Of a stretch of DNA of 32,767 nt, positions 7,277-15,202 are shown piece by piece (position 1 is the first letter of the stretch; the number at the start of each line of letters is the position of its first letter). The position numbers and the translations under genes were made by a program. The notes under the pieces were generated by a model. It was not told the DNA's origin. It saw only the letters and a program-made list of their open reading frames with translations, and did not search any database. Source of the DNA: Candidatus Wolfebacteria bacterium (GTDB taxonomy: Bacteria > Patescibacteriota > Minisyncoccia > UBA6257 > JAGOQP01); NCBI GenBank assembly GCA_027350645.1, contig DAIEKJ010000003.1:1-32767 (forward strand). The letters run 5' to 3'.

Positions 7277-7720
7277 CTATATGGCGTTTTGGCTCAACGA
7301 CTGAAGAAATACGGCGCCCGAAAGAGAATCGACAGTTGCGGTTGCGGTTAATTCCACTTGCCGCGAGAGCCTCTGGCCGATAGAAACAATGGAAATGGTA
7401 TCGGGACTTCCCACTTCGGTTATGGTAACCGTTGCCGATGCGTTATCGATCGAGATACTGTAAGGCGACGGGCTGGTAAAAAGCGGATTGCGCGCCAGAC
7501 GCAGCATGGCATCAGAAATCCCCGAACGGGCGGCTGCGTATGCCTGCAATAAAAGCTGCTGATTCACTCCCTGTTCGCTGGAAAAATATGCCGTCAAAAG
7601 ACCCATAACCGCTATCTCCAGAACCAGAAACGAAACAAGCAGTATCATCGACAGAGCCACCGCTCCGCGCCGCAGGTCGTCTGAAAATCTTTTTTTTGCG
7701 GTTCTCATAATAATGCGCAT
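7277..7720 (-). CDS. PilX-like pilus assembly membrane protein
   Basis: A 147-residue protein with a basic N-terminus (MRIIMRTAKKRFSDDLRRG), a single hydrophobic helix (AVALSMILLVSFLVLEIAVMGLL) and then a helix ending AARSGISDAMLRLARNP. This layout matches the N-terminal region of PilX-type minor pilus proteins, which lack the usual prepilin cleavage site and help start pilus assembly. The Glu at the end of the hydrophobic stretch is in the expected region. I take the ATG at 7720, 14 bases after the preceding stop; 7708 is equally possible. The longer upstream frame only shadows the previous gene. Confidence 0.6.
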   Translation of the reverse strand: MRIIMRTAKKRFSDDLRRGAVALSMILLVSFLVLEIAVMGLLTAYFSSEQGVNQQLLLQAYAAARSGISDAMLRLARNPLFTSPSPYSISIDNASATVTITEVGSPDTISIVSIGQRLSRQVELTATATVDSLSGAVFLQSLSQNAI

Positions 7721-7734
7721 CGCAGATAAGCTTT

Positions 7735-8193
7735 TTAGTAGCCGGCTGGAGAGACCGACGAAGCATTCGACGGCACCGCCGTTCCCTGGGGCGGAGATGC
7801 CAGCGGAAGATTTCCCAACGCCGGCGGTAAAGCGTCCGATGGAGTTTTGGCGGTCATCGCAGTGATAAGCGGGCTGTCGGGGGCGATATGCACCGTCCAC
7901 ACAATATGCTGGCGGTTAAGCTGAATATTCCCCGCCGGCTTCCACGATGCCTTCGAGAAATCGCTGATCGACACGTCTCCCTGTGGCGAATGCTGGACAT
8001 ACCACGCATCAGACAACGAAAGGGTTGGGAACGACGAAAGACGTCCAAAATACAGATCTCCCGTATCAAGATAAACCGCTGTCCACGATCCCCCGCCCGC
8101 GCCCGTGCTGTAAAACCATATCGCGCACCCGCCGGCTACCACCAGACCCGCGACGAAAACGACCGCAATAAACCGAATTATTTTTGTTTGCAT
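7735..8193 (-). CDS. Single-pass membrane protein in pilus cluster
   Basis: A 152-residue protein of unknown function. One N-terminal membrane helix (IIRFIAVVFVAGLVVAGGCAIWFY, residues 5-28) is followed by a predicted extracytoplasmic region with SWTAVYLDTGDLYFGRLSSFPTLSLSDAWYVQ, a beta-rich segment that I believe recurs in short pilus-cluster proteins of Patescibacteria (memory, not searched). The last 40 residues are rich in Pro, Ala and Ser. It lies between the LamG prepilins and the PilX-like gene, with a promoter of its own just upstream, so a role in pilus assembly or anchoring is likely but unproven. Confidence 0.6.
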   Translation of the reverse strand: MQTKIIRFIAVVFVAGLVVAGGCAIWFYSTGAGGGSWTAVYLDTGDLYFGRLSSFPTLSLSDAWYVQHSPQGDVSISDFSKASWKPAGNIQLNRQHIVWTVHIAPDSPLITAMTAKTPSDALPPALGNLPLASPPQGTAVPSNASSVSPAGY

Positions 8194-8222
8194 AGAAATA
8201 AAAAATGAGCCAGCTTCCTGTT

Positions 8223-8251
8223 AGTATACCGCCCCGCGTCAAAAAAGGCAA
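8223..8251 (-). promoter_or_regulatory. Internal promoter in the pilus cluster
   Basis: Minus-strand TTGCCT (-35, 8246-8251), a 17-base spacer and TATACT (-10, 8223-8228), placed in the 64-base gap before the gene at 8193. It would drive the membrane protein, PilX-like and PilM/N genes separately from the upstream pilins. Confidence 0.6.
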
Positions 8252-8257
8252 AGAAAA

Positions 8258-9853
8258 TTACGGGCTCCACCCGATCGATACGCCGCTCGCCACCGGCGTG
8301 GTTGTTCCTGATCCGGCAAGAAAGATTTCATAACGGAAATACCGGTAGTCGTTGATATCGGTTATCGGAAGCGGAACGCCGCTATTGGTGGGGATATAGT
8401 AACTGGACGGACTGCCCCCCGGACCGTAAAAATTCCATGGACCCGACGAACTTGATGCATAGGCAAACTGGAATTGCACACTCCCGCCGTTGAGCGATCC
8501 CTGCCAGGCAAGACTATCAATCGTCGCGCCAGCGGAAATCTGCGTGTCAAAAATAGACGACACCAGCGTTCCGGTTGCCGTAGTTGTCGCCAGCGCCAAC
8601 GTCCCTCCCACAACGATATTCGAGGATGTATCATACCCGCTCAATACCCCCGTCAGAGGGCCCGTCTGTCCACTGCCCCCCCGCCAACTGCCCTGATACA
8701 AACCAATCTCTCTTGATCGGGTGAGATATTGCCCGATACTCACCGTCCTGCCTTCTTCCCAGGACACAACCGAATGCACCATCTGCGTTGAAGGATCGAG
8801 GGTTCCGCTGCCGGCAATGATATTTCCCGATCCGTCGCGCGACACGTTGTCGATATAAAAAGAACGGGTGTACGGCTTGTTGTTGTACAACAATGAAATC
8901 TCGCTGGCAGAAAGCGCGCGATTATACACGCGAACATCATCAAGAGAACCAAGAAAATAATTCCCCGGCGTGCCGGCGACATCCGAAACTCCCACCGAAA
9001 AAAGATTCGATCCCATCAAATCTTTGCCAGCAATCAATGACCACGAGTCGGCCAGCTCGCCATTAATATACAGCTGCGCGGTGCCGTTGTTACGCACCAA
9101 AGCGACTTGGTTCCATCCTCCCGAAACCCATGCGCCGGAAACAACCCCGTTGTGGTCCACGTACGTCGAATCGTTGTAAATAAACCGAGTATTGATACTG
9201 CCATTCGTTAAACTGCCCACGGACAGGCTAAACGATCCGGGAGTAAATGATCCCGCGCTGTATTCAAACGCCTGGCCGGTGCCGTTGACCCACGCGGATA
9301 CCGTGCCGTACAAATCGAGACTGGCGGTGGTGGTGGCAACAACGTATGAACTGACCCCGTTAAACACCAGGCAGTTGGCCGCAAAGCACGTGGAGGTGGC
9401 ACGAGCCGGAGCATTGATCAATGCCCCATTGTTTCCGTTTCCCGAAGAATCATACGCAATCGTCCCGGTCGATTCGTCAAACTTCCAATAACCGACAAGG
9501 TTTGTCTGGACATCGTCAAAAAAAACGCTTTCGTCTCCCGCAACCGCAACCGACGAAGTGGGCGCCAAGACCAGATAGTAGGGCGCCGCGCTGGTTTTGT
9601 TCAGATCGTATATGTTGTGCCAGTCATTTTGCGCCAGCGAAGATACCGAGCTCATAAGATTGGAGGCCAACGCGCTTGCCGCCTGACTCCCCTGATTTTC
9701 AAAATTGTATCTCACCAAGGCCACCAGCGCGATGGACGCAGTGAGGGTCAAAATGCCCCCGATGACCAACGCCACCAGCATTTCCACCAGCAGCTGCCCC
9801 TGGGTGTCGCAAGCGGCGGCGATAATTCGTTTTAAAAATCCATTTTGACGCAT
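8258..9853 (-). CDS. Type IV prepilin-like protein with LamG domain
   Basis: A 531-residue protein with a prepilin-type N-terminus: leader of 19 residues ending in Gly19, then QLLVE with Glu24 at +5, and a hydrophobic helix to about residue 47. From about 119 to 325 it has a LamG / concanavalin-like domain: it opens with LVGYWKFDESTG and closes with GSLDDVRVYNRALSASEI. The remaining ~200 residues are beta-rich and end in a segment like a discoidin/jelly-roll fold (FRYEIFLAGSGTTTPVASGV). It probably sits in or at the tip of the pilus and binds glycans or proteins; this is inference. The ATG at 9853 lies 13 bases after the upstream stop and gives a normal leader length; earlier in-frame starts are unlikely. 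Confidence 0.8.
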   Translation of the reverse strand: MRQNGFLKRIIAAACDTQGQLLVEMLVALVIGGILTLTASIALVALVRYNFENQGSQAASALASNLMSSVSSLAQNDWHNIYDLNKTSAAPYYLVLAPTSSVAVAGDESVFFDDVQTNLVGYWKFDESTGTIAYDSSGNGNNGALINAPARATSTCFAANCLVFNGVSSYVVATTTASLDLYGTVSAWVNGTGQAFEYSAGSFTPGSFSLSVGSLTNGSINTRFIYNDSTYVDHNGVVSGAWVSGGWNQVALVRNNGTAQLYINGELADSWSLIAGKDLMGSNLFSVGVSDVAGTPGNYFLGSLDDVRVYNRALSASEISLLYNNKPYTRSFYIDNVSRDGSGNIIAGSGTLDPSTQMVHSVVSWEEGRTVSIGQYLTRSREIGLYQGSWRGGSGQTGPLTGVLSGYDTSSNIVVGGTLALATTTATGTLVSSIFDTQISAGATIDSLAWQGSLNGGSVQFQFAYASSSSGPWNFYGPGGSPSSYYIPTNSGVPLPITDINDYRYFRYEIFLAGSGTTTPVASGVSIGWSP

Positions 9854-9866
9854 ACGCGATGCCCGT

Positions 9867-10997
9867 TTAATATGAATTGAATACATTTTGAATTTCTTGG
9901 GCGGAAAGAATGCGGTTGTATACTCGAAGATCGTCAATAATTCCCGTAAACGGATGCGTTGCGCCACCCCCAATGATGGTCGTGCCCGTCAACGGAGTTC
10001 CCAGAGAACCCGGGGAGGTGGATGAGGCAACCAAGGCGCCGTTAACATACACCAGCTGATTTGCCGGCCCAGAAACATAGGTTACAAAATACCACGTCGA
10101 CGGCGACACCACATACCCGGAATCAAACTGGCCGCTTCCAAAGTTCGTCGATCCGAAAAGATCATTGTTCGACAAAATACCAGCCGCAAAACTTTGTTGC
10201 CGCGCGACAACATCCTGCTCAACCCCTGACGCCTGCGTCTGCATCCAAAAACTGATCGTCATCGACGTGTCGTTAAAATCAAGCGGACCGCCTGGGAAAA
10301 CGCCCTCCGAGGAAGAAACATAACTGGAACCCGAGAAACCGAGTGCCGCCCCGGCTTTTCCGGCGGTCCAGTTCGATAATCCAGAAAAAGTAAACCCCAG
10401 AAGCGTCCCGTTGTTTCCATTCCCGCTCGCGTCATATGCGTCCGTTCCAGCTCCTTCATCCATTGGCCAATACGCCGCCAACCCCGATTCGGTTGTCTGG
10501 CTTATCAGCCCCAGCGCGCTGACACTGATAATGCCGACCGTATTGGTCGTGCTGTTTTTAATAACCACTCCGTCCGCTCCGGCTGGAGCGCCGGTCATGG
10601 GAGCAAACACGATCGTTTTTGAAAATCCCGGAGCCGGATCGGAGAAAGAAGACGAGTATTCCAATGTTCCGGCGGCAACAACAGAGGATGTCGCATACGC
10701 GATCCCCGAAAAAAGAAAATAGTGCCCCGTACCGTCGGTATCGCTGACAAACTGCACGCCCCACCCTTGCCCGCGATCCTGCGATATCGCCCGGCTTTGC
10801 GCGCTACGCAGAACCGCCACAACCTGACTCACATCCATATCAAACGAGGTGCGTCCCTTGTAGGCCCCCAACCCGAGAATAGTTATGGACACGAGTACCA
10901 CCAAAATCCCGACGGAAACCAAAATCTCAATCAGGGTAAAGCTTCCGGTTGTCCGCGTCGCGGCGAAGATATTTTTTTTTGCCGTTAAAAGCGACAT
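9867..10997 (-). CDS. Type IV prepilin with C-terminal LamG domain
   Basis: A 376-residue prepilin. The leader ends at Ser19 and the mature protein starts FTLIEI, with Glu24 at +5. The -1 residue is Ser in place of the usual Gly. The helix is followed by a GspH-like globular part to about residue 165 (AVLRSAQSRAISQDRGQGWGVQF is typical of GspH/FimT). LamG follows at about 172-376: YWPMDEGAGTDAYDASGNGN at its start and GIIDDLRVYNRILSAQEI at its end. It lies 12 bases after pilC and 13 before the next LamG prepilin. The module order suggests a minor pilin that displays a carbohydrate- or protein-binding head. Confidence 0.87.
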   Translation of the reverse strand: MSLLTAKKNIFAATRTTGSFTLIEILVSVGILVVLVSITILGLGAYKGRTSFDMDVSQVVAVLRSAQSRAISQDRGQGWGVQFVSDTDGTGHYFLFSGIAYATSSVVAAGTLEYSSSFSDPAPGFSKTIVFAPMTGAPAGADGVVIKNSTTNTVGIISVSALGLISQTTESGLAAYWPMDEGAGTDAYDASGNGNNGTLLGFTFSGLSNWTAGKAGAALGFSGSSYVSSSEGVFPGGPLDFNDTSMTISFWMQTQASGVEQDVVARQQSFAAGILSNNDLFGSTNFGSGQFDSGYVVSPSTWYFVTYVSGPANQLVYVNGALVASSTSPGSLGTPLTGTTIIGGGATHPFTGIIDDLRVYNRILSAQEIQNVFNSY

Positions 10998-11009
10998 GCA
11001 ATCGCACGA

Positions 11010-12218
11010 TTAGAAATTAGCGGTCAGCTGGTACACCGGAATAATGACCGCCAGGGCGATGGTGCCGATCATAACACCAATAAAAAGCAGCAGAATCGGT
11101 TCAATGAAAGTCACCAGCGTTTTGAGCGATCCCTCGATGTTGGACGCGTAAAAATCGGCCAGCGTCTGGAGAATGCTTTCAATATGCCCGGATTTTTCCG
11201 AAACCGCGATCAGGTTTGATACCACCTTAGGGAAAACCGGCTCGCGCTTGAAGGCCTCCCCCACCGTCAACCCTTTTGCGAGTCCCTCCGAACCGATGCG
11301 CACAAGCGCTTTTTTGAGTTCGGGCATGGTAATCGAATCGGCGGTCACATTAAGCGCGTCGATGATCGGCATACCCGACGAGAGCAAAGACGAGAACGTC
11401 GAAGCAAAACGCTGCAGGGACGTCTCGCGTATCACCCGGCCGATCGCCGGCACTCGGATGCCGACACGATACAACAGGTCCCTCCCCATCATTGTTCGCC
11501 CAAAAAACAGATACCCACCCACCAGAATGAGAATCAAAATAGTCAGGATGCTGATTAGATTATTTCCGACAAAAATACCGACGGTAAAAACGATTTGTGA
11601 AAACGCCGGAGGTTTAACGCCGTTGCCCATAAACACATTGGCGATGCGGGGAATGGTAAAGCTCACCATCAGAATCATGACAAATGTCGCGGCAATGAGC
11701 AGAATCACCGGATACATCAGCGCGCCCTTTATCTTTTGCCGCAAGTCCCGCTCTTTTTCCAGAGAAACGCTCAAGTCATCGAATACCGATTCAAGTTTTC
11801 CCGAGACCTCGCCGGCCTTGATGAGATTAACAAACGACGATGGAAATGTTTTTGGGTAACGCCCAAACGTCGTATAAAACGGCTGTCCCTTTTCTAAATT
11901 GCCCCGAATCTCCAAAAGGAGCGTCTTCATCGCCGGCTTATCAAAGTCCTCTATGAGAATATCAATGGCCTTAAAAAGATCGGTGCCCACCTTGAGCATC
12001 AGCCCCAAATACCGCGTCAAAAAGACCTTGTCTTCCAGCGTTATCCGTCCGCGCGAAAAAATCCCCTCGCTGCGCTGCAGCGCGCCCACGGGCTTGACCA
12101 GAAGCGGCTTGGCGTCCATACCGGCGATTTTTGCCAGTACTTCCTGCAAATTGCGCCCCTCAAGCCGGCCCTCGACCACCGACCCGTTGCTCTTGAATGC
12201 TTTGTAATAAAATTGCAT
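11010..12218 (-). CDS. pilC: Type IV pilus inner-membrane platform protein PilC
   Basis: A 402-residue polytopic membrane protein of the GspF/PilC family, which couples the PilB ATPase to pilin extraction from the membrane. The N-terminal YYKAFKSNGSVVEGRLEG is typical. Two T2SSF domains follow, each with helical bundles and membrane helices, at about 170-195 (YPVILLIAATFVMILMVSF), 210-240 and 370-395 (FIEPILLLFIGVMIGTIALA). The repeated GE(V/K)SGKLESV and SEKSGHIESIL motifs mark the two domains. Length is normal. The ATG has no Shine-Dalgarno sequence. A 315-base stretch with two small ORFs separates it from pilB. Confidence 0.94.
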   Translation of the reverse strand: MQFYYKAFKSNGSVVEGRLEGRNLQEVLAKIAGMDAKPLLVKPVGALQRSEGIFSRGRITLEDKVFLTRYLGLMLKVGTDLFKAIDILIEDFDKPAMKTLLLEIRGNLEKGQPFYTTFGRYPKTFPSSFVNLIKAGEVSGKLESVFDDLSVSLEKERDLRQKIKGALMYPVILLIAATFVMILMVSFTIPRIANVFMGNGVKPPAFSQIVFTVGIFVGNNLISILTILILILVGGYLFFGRTMMGRDLLYRVGIRVPAIGRVIRETSLQRFASTFSSLLSSGMPIIDALNVTADSITMPELKKALVRIGSEGLAKGLTVGEAFKREPVFPKVVSNLIAVSEKSGHIESILQTLADFYASNIEGSLKTLVTFIEPILLLFIGVMIGTIALAVIIPVYQLTANF

Positions 12219-12242
12219 CTTGCGAATGTAGAAATCAAAATG

Positions 12243-12383
12243 TTATTTCTTGTTTTTCATGGTAAGGATACTGGACGCAAGAACAGCGGCCTTTTGGACC
12301 CATTCCCCAATCTGCCCGCTTGAGGCCGCCCCTTGGAACGCGCCACCTCCCTTCTCTCTAGTCGGCAATACCGCTTGTGCCAC
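12243..12383 (-). CDS. Small ORF before pilC, possible second half of split gene
   Basis: A 46-residue frame starting GTG (or simply open after a TAG upstream) and ending TAA 24 bases before pilC. The sequence GGGAFQGAASSGQIGEWVQK, then AAVLASSILTMKNKK, has ordinary amino-acid composition and ends in a hydrophobic helix plus basic tail. It overlaps the frame at 12358-12519 by 26 bases in a different frame. Joining the two by a shift near 12360-12383 would give one protein of about 90 residues. Function unknown. Confidence 0.3.
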   Translation of the reverse strand: MAQAVLPTREKGGGAFQGAASSGQIGEWVQKAAVLASSILTMKNKK

Positions 12384-12519
12384 TCTGTACTAACGGCTCC
12401 TCCATGATATCACGTACCGTTGTTTTTGGAAGAGAGCCAACAGAACGGATCAACAAAAGAGTGGCGGCTAAAAGGCGTTTTTTAAAATTATTTTTAAATC
12501 GTACTCTCTCGTTGTGCAT
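12358..12519 (-). CDS. Small ORF after pilB with signal-like N-terminus
   Basis: A 53-residue ORF starting 14 bases after the pilB stop codon. MHNERVRFKNNFKKR is strongly basic and is followed by LLAATLLLI, giving a signal-peptide or membrane-anchor look; the rest is KTTVRDIMEEPLVQSGTSGIAD. AGGAG stands ten bases before the ATG, the only good Shine-Dalgarno-like site I noticed at a start in this window, though it overlaps the pilB stop and the 16S rRNA lacks its partner sequence. No family recognised. It may be the first half of a frameshifted gene with 12243-12383. Confidence 0.35.
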   Translation of the reverse strand: MHNERVRFKNNFKKRLLAATLLLIRSVGSLPKTTVRDIMEEPLVQSGTSGIAD

Positions 12520-12533
12520 TGTACTTTTCGCTC

Positions 12534-14246
12534 CTACTCTCTAATAACCCGGAGTACTTCTTCGATAGTTGTCATCCCCAGGGCGGCTTTACGCAATCCG
12601 TCTTCAAACATGGTCACCATGCCGTTCTGGCGGGCGGTTTTAACAATCTCATCAAGAGAAAACTTTCCAGAGATAATGATCTTGCGGACATTTTCAGAAA
12701 CTTCCAGCGCCTCAAAAATACCCATGCGGCCGCGATAGCCGGTATTATTACACGCCTTGCATCCTTTGCCGCGATAGAGCGTGTGCGGCATGCTTTGCGC
12801 ATCAACTCCAATCAGCTTCAGCTGTTCACGTAGATCTTTTTCGAGTTCCGGCGATATTGGATATGATTCAATGCAATCAATGCAGATCTTGCGGACCAAG
12901 CGTTGAGCCATCACCAAATTCAAAACCGCCGCGATCAAAAAGGGTTGGATCTTCATATCCATCAGACGAGGAATGGCGGTGGGCGCATCGTTGGTGTGCA
13001 GAGACGACAGGAGCAAGTGTCCGGTCAACGCGGCATTGACGGCAATTTCCCCCGTTTCTTCATCGCGGATTTCACCGACCATAATAATGTTGGGATCCTG
13101 GCGGAGAATGGATCGCAAACCCGCCGCAAAGGTAATACCGGCGACCGGATTGATTTGGATCTGGTTAATATACTTAATGTTGTACTCAATAGGATCTTCG
13201 ATGGTCACGATATTGACTTGCGGCTGATTGAGCAGGTTTAAGACCGCATAGAGCGTCGTCGTTTTTCCTGAACCGGTCGGCCCGGTCACCAAGATCATGC
13301 CGTAGGTTTTTTTGATATTGTCCTCAACTAGCTTGGCCGTATCTTCCAGCATCCCCACTTCCGCCAGCGACAGCGGACGCTGGGACGCAGGCAGAAGACG
13401 CATGACGATTTTTTCTCCGTAGAGTGTTGGCAGAATGGACACGCGTACATCGATGATTGTAGGAACGGCATTGAAGCGGAACCGGCCATCCTGCGGCCGC
13501 TGGTGTTCGTCTATCTTAAGCGCCCCCAACAGCTTAATGCGCGCCACGATCGCCGACTGGATTTCCTTGGGCATCCGGATAATTTCATACAAAATGCCGT
13601 CAATACGGAACCGCACCATCACTACATCCTCCAGTTCCTCGATGTGAATATCGGATGCATTCAGCGACGCCCCATACGCCAGGAGACTGTTGACGATATC
13701 CACCACCGGCAGCTGGGCGGCGGCTTCTTCGTCGTTAGTCAGGTTGATTTTCTTCTCCAGGGAGGTGCGGACGTTTTGATCGATGATTTTTTTGAAATCC
13801 TCGGTTAGCTCGGACCCAAACATCGAAAATCCTTTCGCCATGTCGCGCGGACTTGCCAAAAACGGGCGGACGCGGGTGTTAAGCTTGTGCTCCAAAAACT
13901 CAATCGTCGGCAAATCACTTGGATCTTCCATGGCCACATTGACCGTCCGGTCCGCGTCCTGCGCGAACGGGATGATGCCCTTCTCGCGGCAGAATTTTTC
14001 GTCCACCATATTAAGAACATTCCGGTCGATGCCGCGCACATTTAAATTGGCGCGCTCAACGCCCAAATGAGACGCCACCACGTTGTAGAGATAGTCCTCG
14101 GTAATGTACCCCTTGGAAATCAACACGTCCCCGACGCTCTGGTTCATGCGCGTGGCATCCGAAAGCGCGCCGGCAAATTGCTCGGCAGTAACGAGTTTTT
14201 GTGTTTCCAGAATGCTTTTAAGTTTTTCCTGGGGGAAACGGAACAT
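12534..14246 (-). CDS. pilB: Type IV pilus assembly ATPase PilB
   Basis: A 570-residue hexameric ATPase of the GspE/PilB family that drives pilus extension from the cytoplasmic face. An N-terminal MshEN-type domain (residues ~1-145) may bind c-di-GMP in relatives. The ATPase part has Walker A GPTGSGKT at 322-329, an Asp box at about 350 (TIEDPIEY), Walker B IIMVGEIRD at 387-395 and a His box in HLLLSSLHTND. A zinc tetracysteine site is complete: C455, C458, C496, C499. I start at 14246 (MFRFPQEKLKSIL), not at the track-length frame start, because the extra upstream residues come from the repeat region. The leader of about 98 bases holds an inverted repeat. No retraction ATPase PilT is present here. 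Confidence 0.95.
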   Translation of the reverse strand: MFRFPQEKLKSILETQKLVTAEQFAGALSDATRMNQSVGDVLISKGYITEDYLYNVVASHLGVERANLNVRGIDRNVLNMVDEKFCREKGIIPFAQDADRTVNVAMEDPSDLPTIEFLEHKLNTRVRPFLASPRDMAKGFSMFGSELTEDFKKIIDQNVRTSLEKKINLTNDEEAAAQLPVVDIVNSLLAYGASLNASDIHIEELEDVVMVRFRIDGILYEIIRMPKEIQSAIVARIKLLGALKIDEHQRPQDGRFRFNAVPTIIDVRVSILPTLYGEKIVMRLLPASQRPLSLAEVGMLEDTAKLVEDNIKKTYGMILVTGPTGSGKTTTLYAVLNLLNQPQVNIVTIEDPIEYNIKYINQIQINPVAGITFAAGLRSILRQDPNIIMVGEIRDEETGEIAVNAALTGHLLLSSLHTNDAPTAIPRLMDMKIQPFLIAAVLNLVMAQRLVRKICIDCIESYPISPELEKDLREQLKLIGVDAQSMPHTLYRGKGCKACNNTGYRGRMGIFEALEVSENVRKIIISGKFSLDEIVKTARQNGMVTMFEDGLRKAALGMTTIEEVLRVIRE

Positions 14247-14253
14247 AAACAAT

Positions 14254-14341
14254 AACAAACAACCGACAACGAACAATCAGAAATTGGAGAAAATAAAGCA
14301 GAGTTCTCGTCGTCCGTTGTGCGTTGTTGGTCGTGGGTTGA
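14254..14341. repeat. Inverted pair of CAAC-rich dispersed repeats in pilB leader
   Basis: AACAAACAACCGACAACGAA (from 14254) is a degenerate inverted copy of the segment at 14313-14341 (CCGTTGTGCGTTGTTGGTCG). About 19 of 25 positions agree. In the pilB mRNA the two would pair as a long imperfect hairpin just before the start codon. Similar single copies lie at 24488-24503 and 32046-32073. Confidence 0.5.
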
Positions 14342-14350
14342 TTTGGCTGA

Positions 14351-14359
14351 ATTATACCA
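14351..14359 (-). promoter_or_regulatory. Extended -10 promoter for pilB operon
   Basis: Minus-strand TGGTATAAT combines a perfect -10 box with the upstream TG. The -35 region is not conserved. It lies after the pilin terminator, so pilB and the downstream genes can be transcribed separately from the major pilin. Confidence 0.65.
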
Positions 14360-14370
14360 CCCCATCACTA

Positions 14371-14399
14371 AAACAAAAAGCCCCGCAAGGGGCCTTTTG
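14371..14399 (-). terminator. Terminator after major pilin gene
   Basis: Minus-strand GCCCC-TTGC-GGGGC, extended by A/T pairs on both sides and followed by TTTTTGTTTT, some 20 bases after the pilin stop codon. A classic intrinsic terminator; it allows the major pilin to be made in excess over PilB. Confidence 0.8.
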
Positions 14400-14422
14400 T
14401 TTTAACAAATACCAAGAGCTTC

Positions 14423-14995
14423 TTAGAGACCGGACACATTCGACCCGATTTCGTAGATGTTATTGGAATTGCCTCCATCATTTGCCATATTAACGGCATA
14501 CTTCGTGCTCTCAAGAACGGTTATCAGCTTGTATGTTGATGTCGAGTTCGCTGTATAAGCATAGAAGTAATTACCCGAATTCACCGGATCAATGGGGAGA
14601 CGAGCAAGAGGAGATCCTCCCGTGATTTGTGTAAAGGCGATCGGAATCCATCCCGCCCCCGTAACCACCGTTGAAGAGGATACAGCCGCGCTAGCAAACG
14701 CAGTTGCGTCTATTGTGTCGGTGGCACTATTAAGAGCAAGAACAGTGTTCATCACAGTCGAGCCACCCTGCGTCATCGTCGACGTTGCGGTGAGCGTGGC
14801 ACTAGGTGCCGTTGCTAAATACAGGTTAATGGCGCTGCGCAAAGAATCCATATCAGACATTCTCTGTCCATCGCGCGCCTGAGCCAAAAGCTGAGCTGGA
14901 TTGAGGACCACCACCACCGCGGCCACCAAAATGGCCAAAATGCCGATAACGATAAGCAACTCAATAAGGGTAAACCCCTTCTTTGTGTTCTGCAT
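14423..14995 (-). CDS. Major type IV pilin
   Basis: A 190-residue prepilin with a short leader MQNTKKG, cleavage after Gly7, then FTLIELLIVIGILAILVAAV with Glu12 at +5. The helix continues LNPAQLLAQARDGQRMSDM, and the globular part has an LPIDPVNSG loop seen in many Patescibacterial pilins. It stands alone between its own promoter and a strong terminator, which fits the major subunit. The first 70 residues and the block GWIPIAF...LPIDP...KYAVN are clearly related to the N-terminal half of the LamG prepilin at 19003-20250. I use the ATG at 14995; a TTG two codons earlier is less likely. No Shine-Dalgarno sequence. Disulfide cysteines are absent. Confidence 0.93.
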   Translation of the reverse strand: MQNTKKGFTLIELLIVIGILAILVAAVVVVLNPAQLLAQARDGQRMSDMDSLRSAINLYLATAPSATLTATSTMTQGGSTVMNTVLALNSATDTIDATAFASAAVSSSTVVTGAGWIPIAFTQITGGSPLARLPIDPVNSGNYFYAYTANSTSTYKLITVLESTKYAVNMANDGGNSNNIYEIGSNVSGL

Positions 14996-15119
14996 AGACA
15001 ATAAGATAAAAATTATTTTGATAAATAAATAGATGCTTTCTTTCCGTAACGCCGGGACATTTTTAGACCCGAACTAACTCCCCGCGTTCAGGGAGATCGA
15101 CCATCGCGTTTACCCGCCT
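14996..15119 (-). promoter_or_regulatory. Structured 5' leader of the major pilin
   Basis: The predicted leader is about 118 bases. Two pairings compete: CTCCC with GGGAG, and CCCTGAAC with GTTCGGG (one bulged T). Its last 45 bases are AT-rich and look unstructured. It might control pilin synthesis, but there is no match to a known riboswitch. Confidence 0.3.
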
Positions 15120-15125
15120 AGTATA
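15120..15125 (-). promoter_or_regulatory. -10 box for major pilin
   Basis: Minus-strand TATACT with TTGTTT 16 bases upstream as a weak -35. It lies directly after the T-tract of the response-regulator terminator. Confidence 0.5.
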
Positions 15126-15135
15126 TACCAGACGT

Positions 15136-15170
15136 AAAAAAAAACAAAGGGGGGTGTGAATAACCCCCCC
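15136..15170 (-). terminator. Terminator after response regulator
   Basis: Minus-strand GGGGGG and CCCCCC pair around a nine-base loop, followed by TTTG and nine T. A strong intrinsic terminator 32 bases past the stop codon. Confidence 0.85.
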
Positions 15171-15202
15171 AGCAACCTTCTCTATAAAAATCATCACAAA
15201 GA

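Noticed and set aside
7721-7900. Upstream extension of the PilX-like gene (start at 7900)
   Set aside because: The extra 60 residues overlap the previous gene and have no membrane or family features; the internal ATG gives a normal PilX-type N-terminus.
14423-15001. TTG start at 15001 for the major pilin
   Set aside because: The ATG at 14995 gives a typical seven-residue leader, and there is no ribosome-binding site favouring the TTG.
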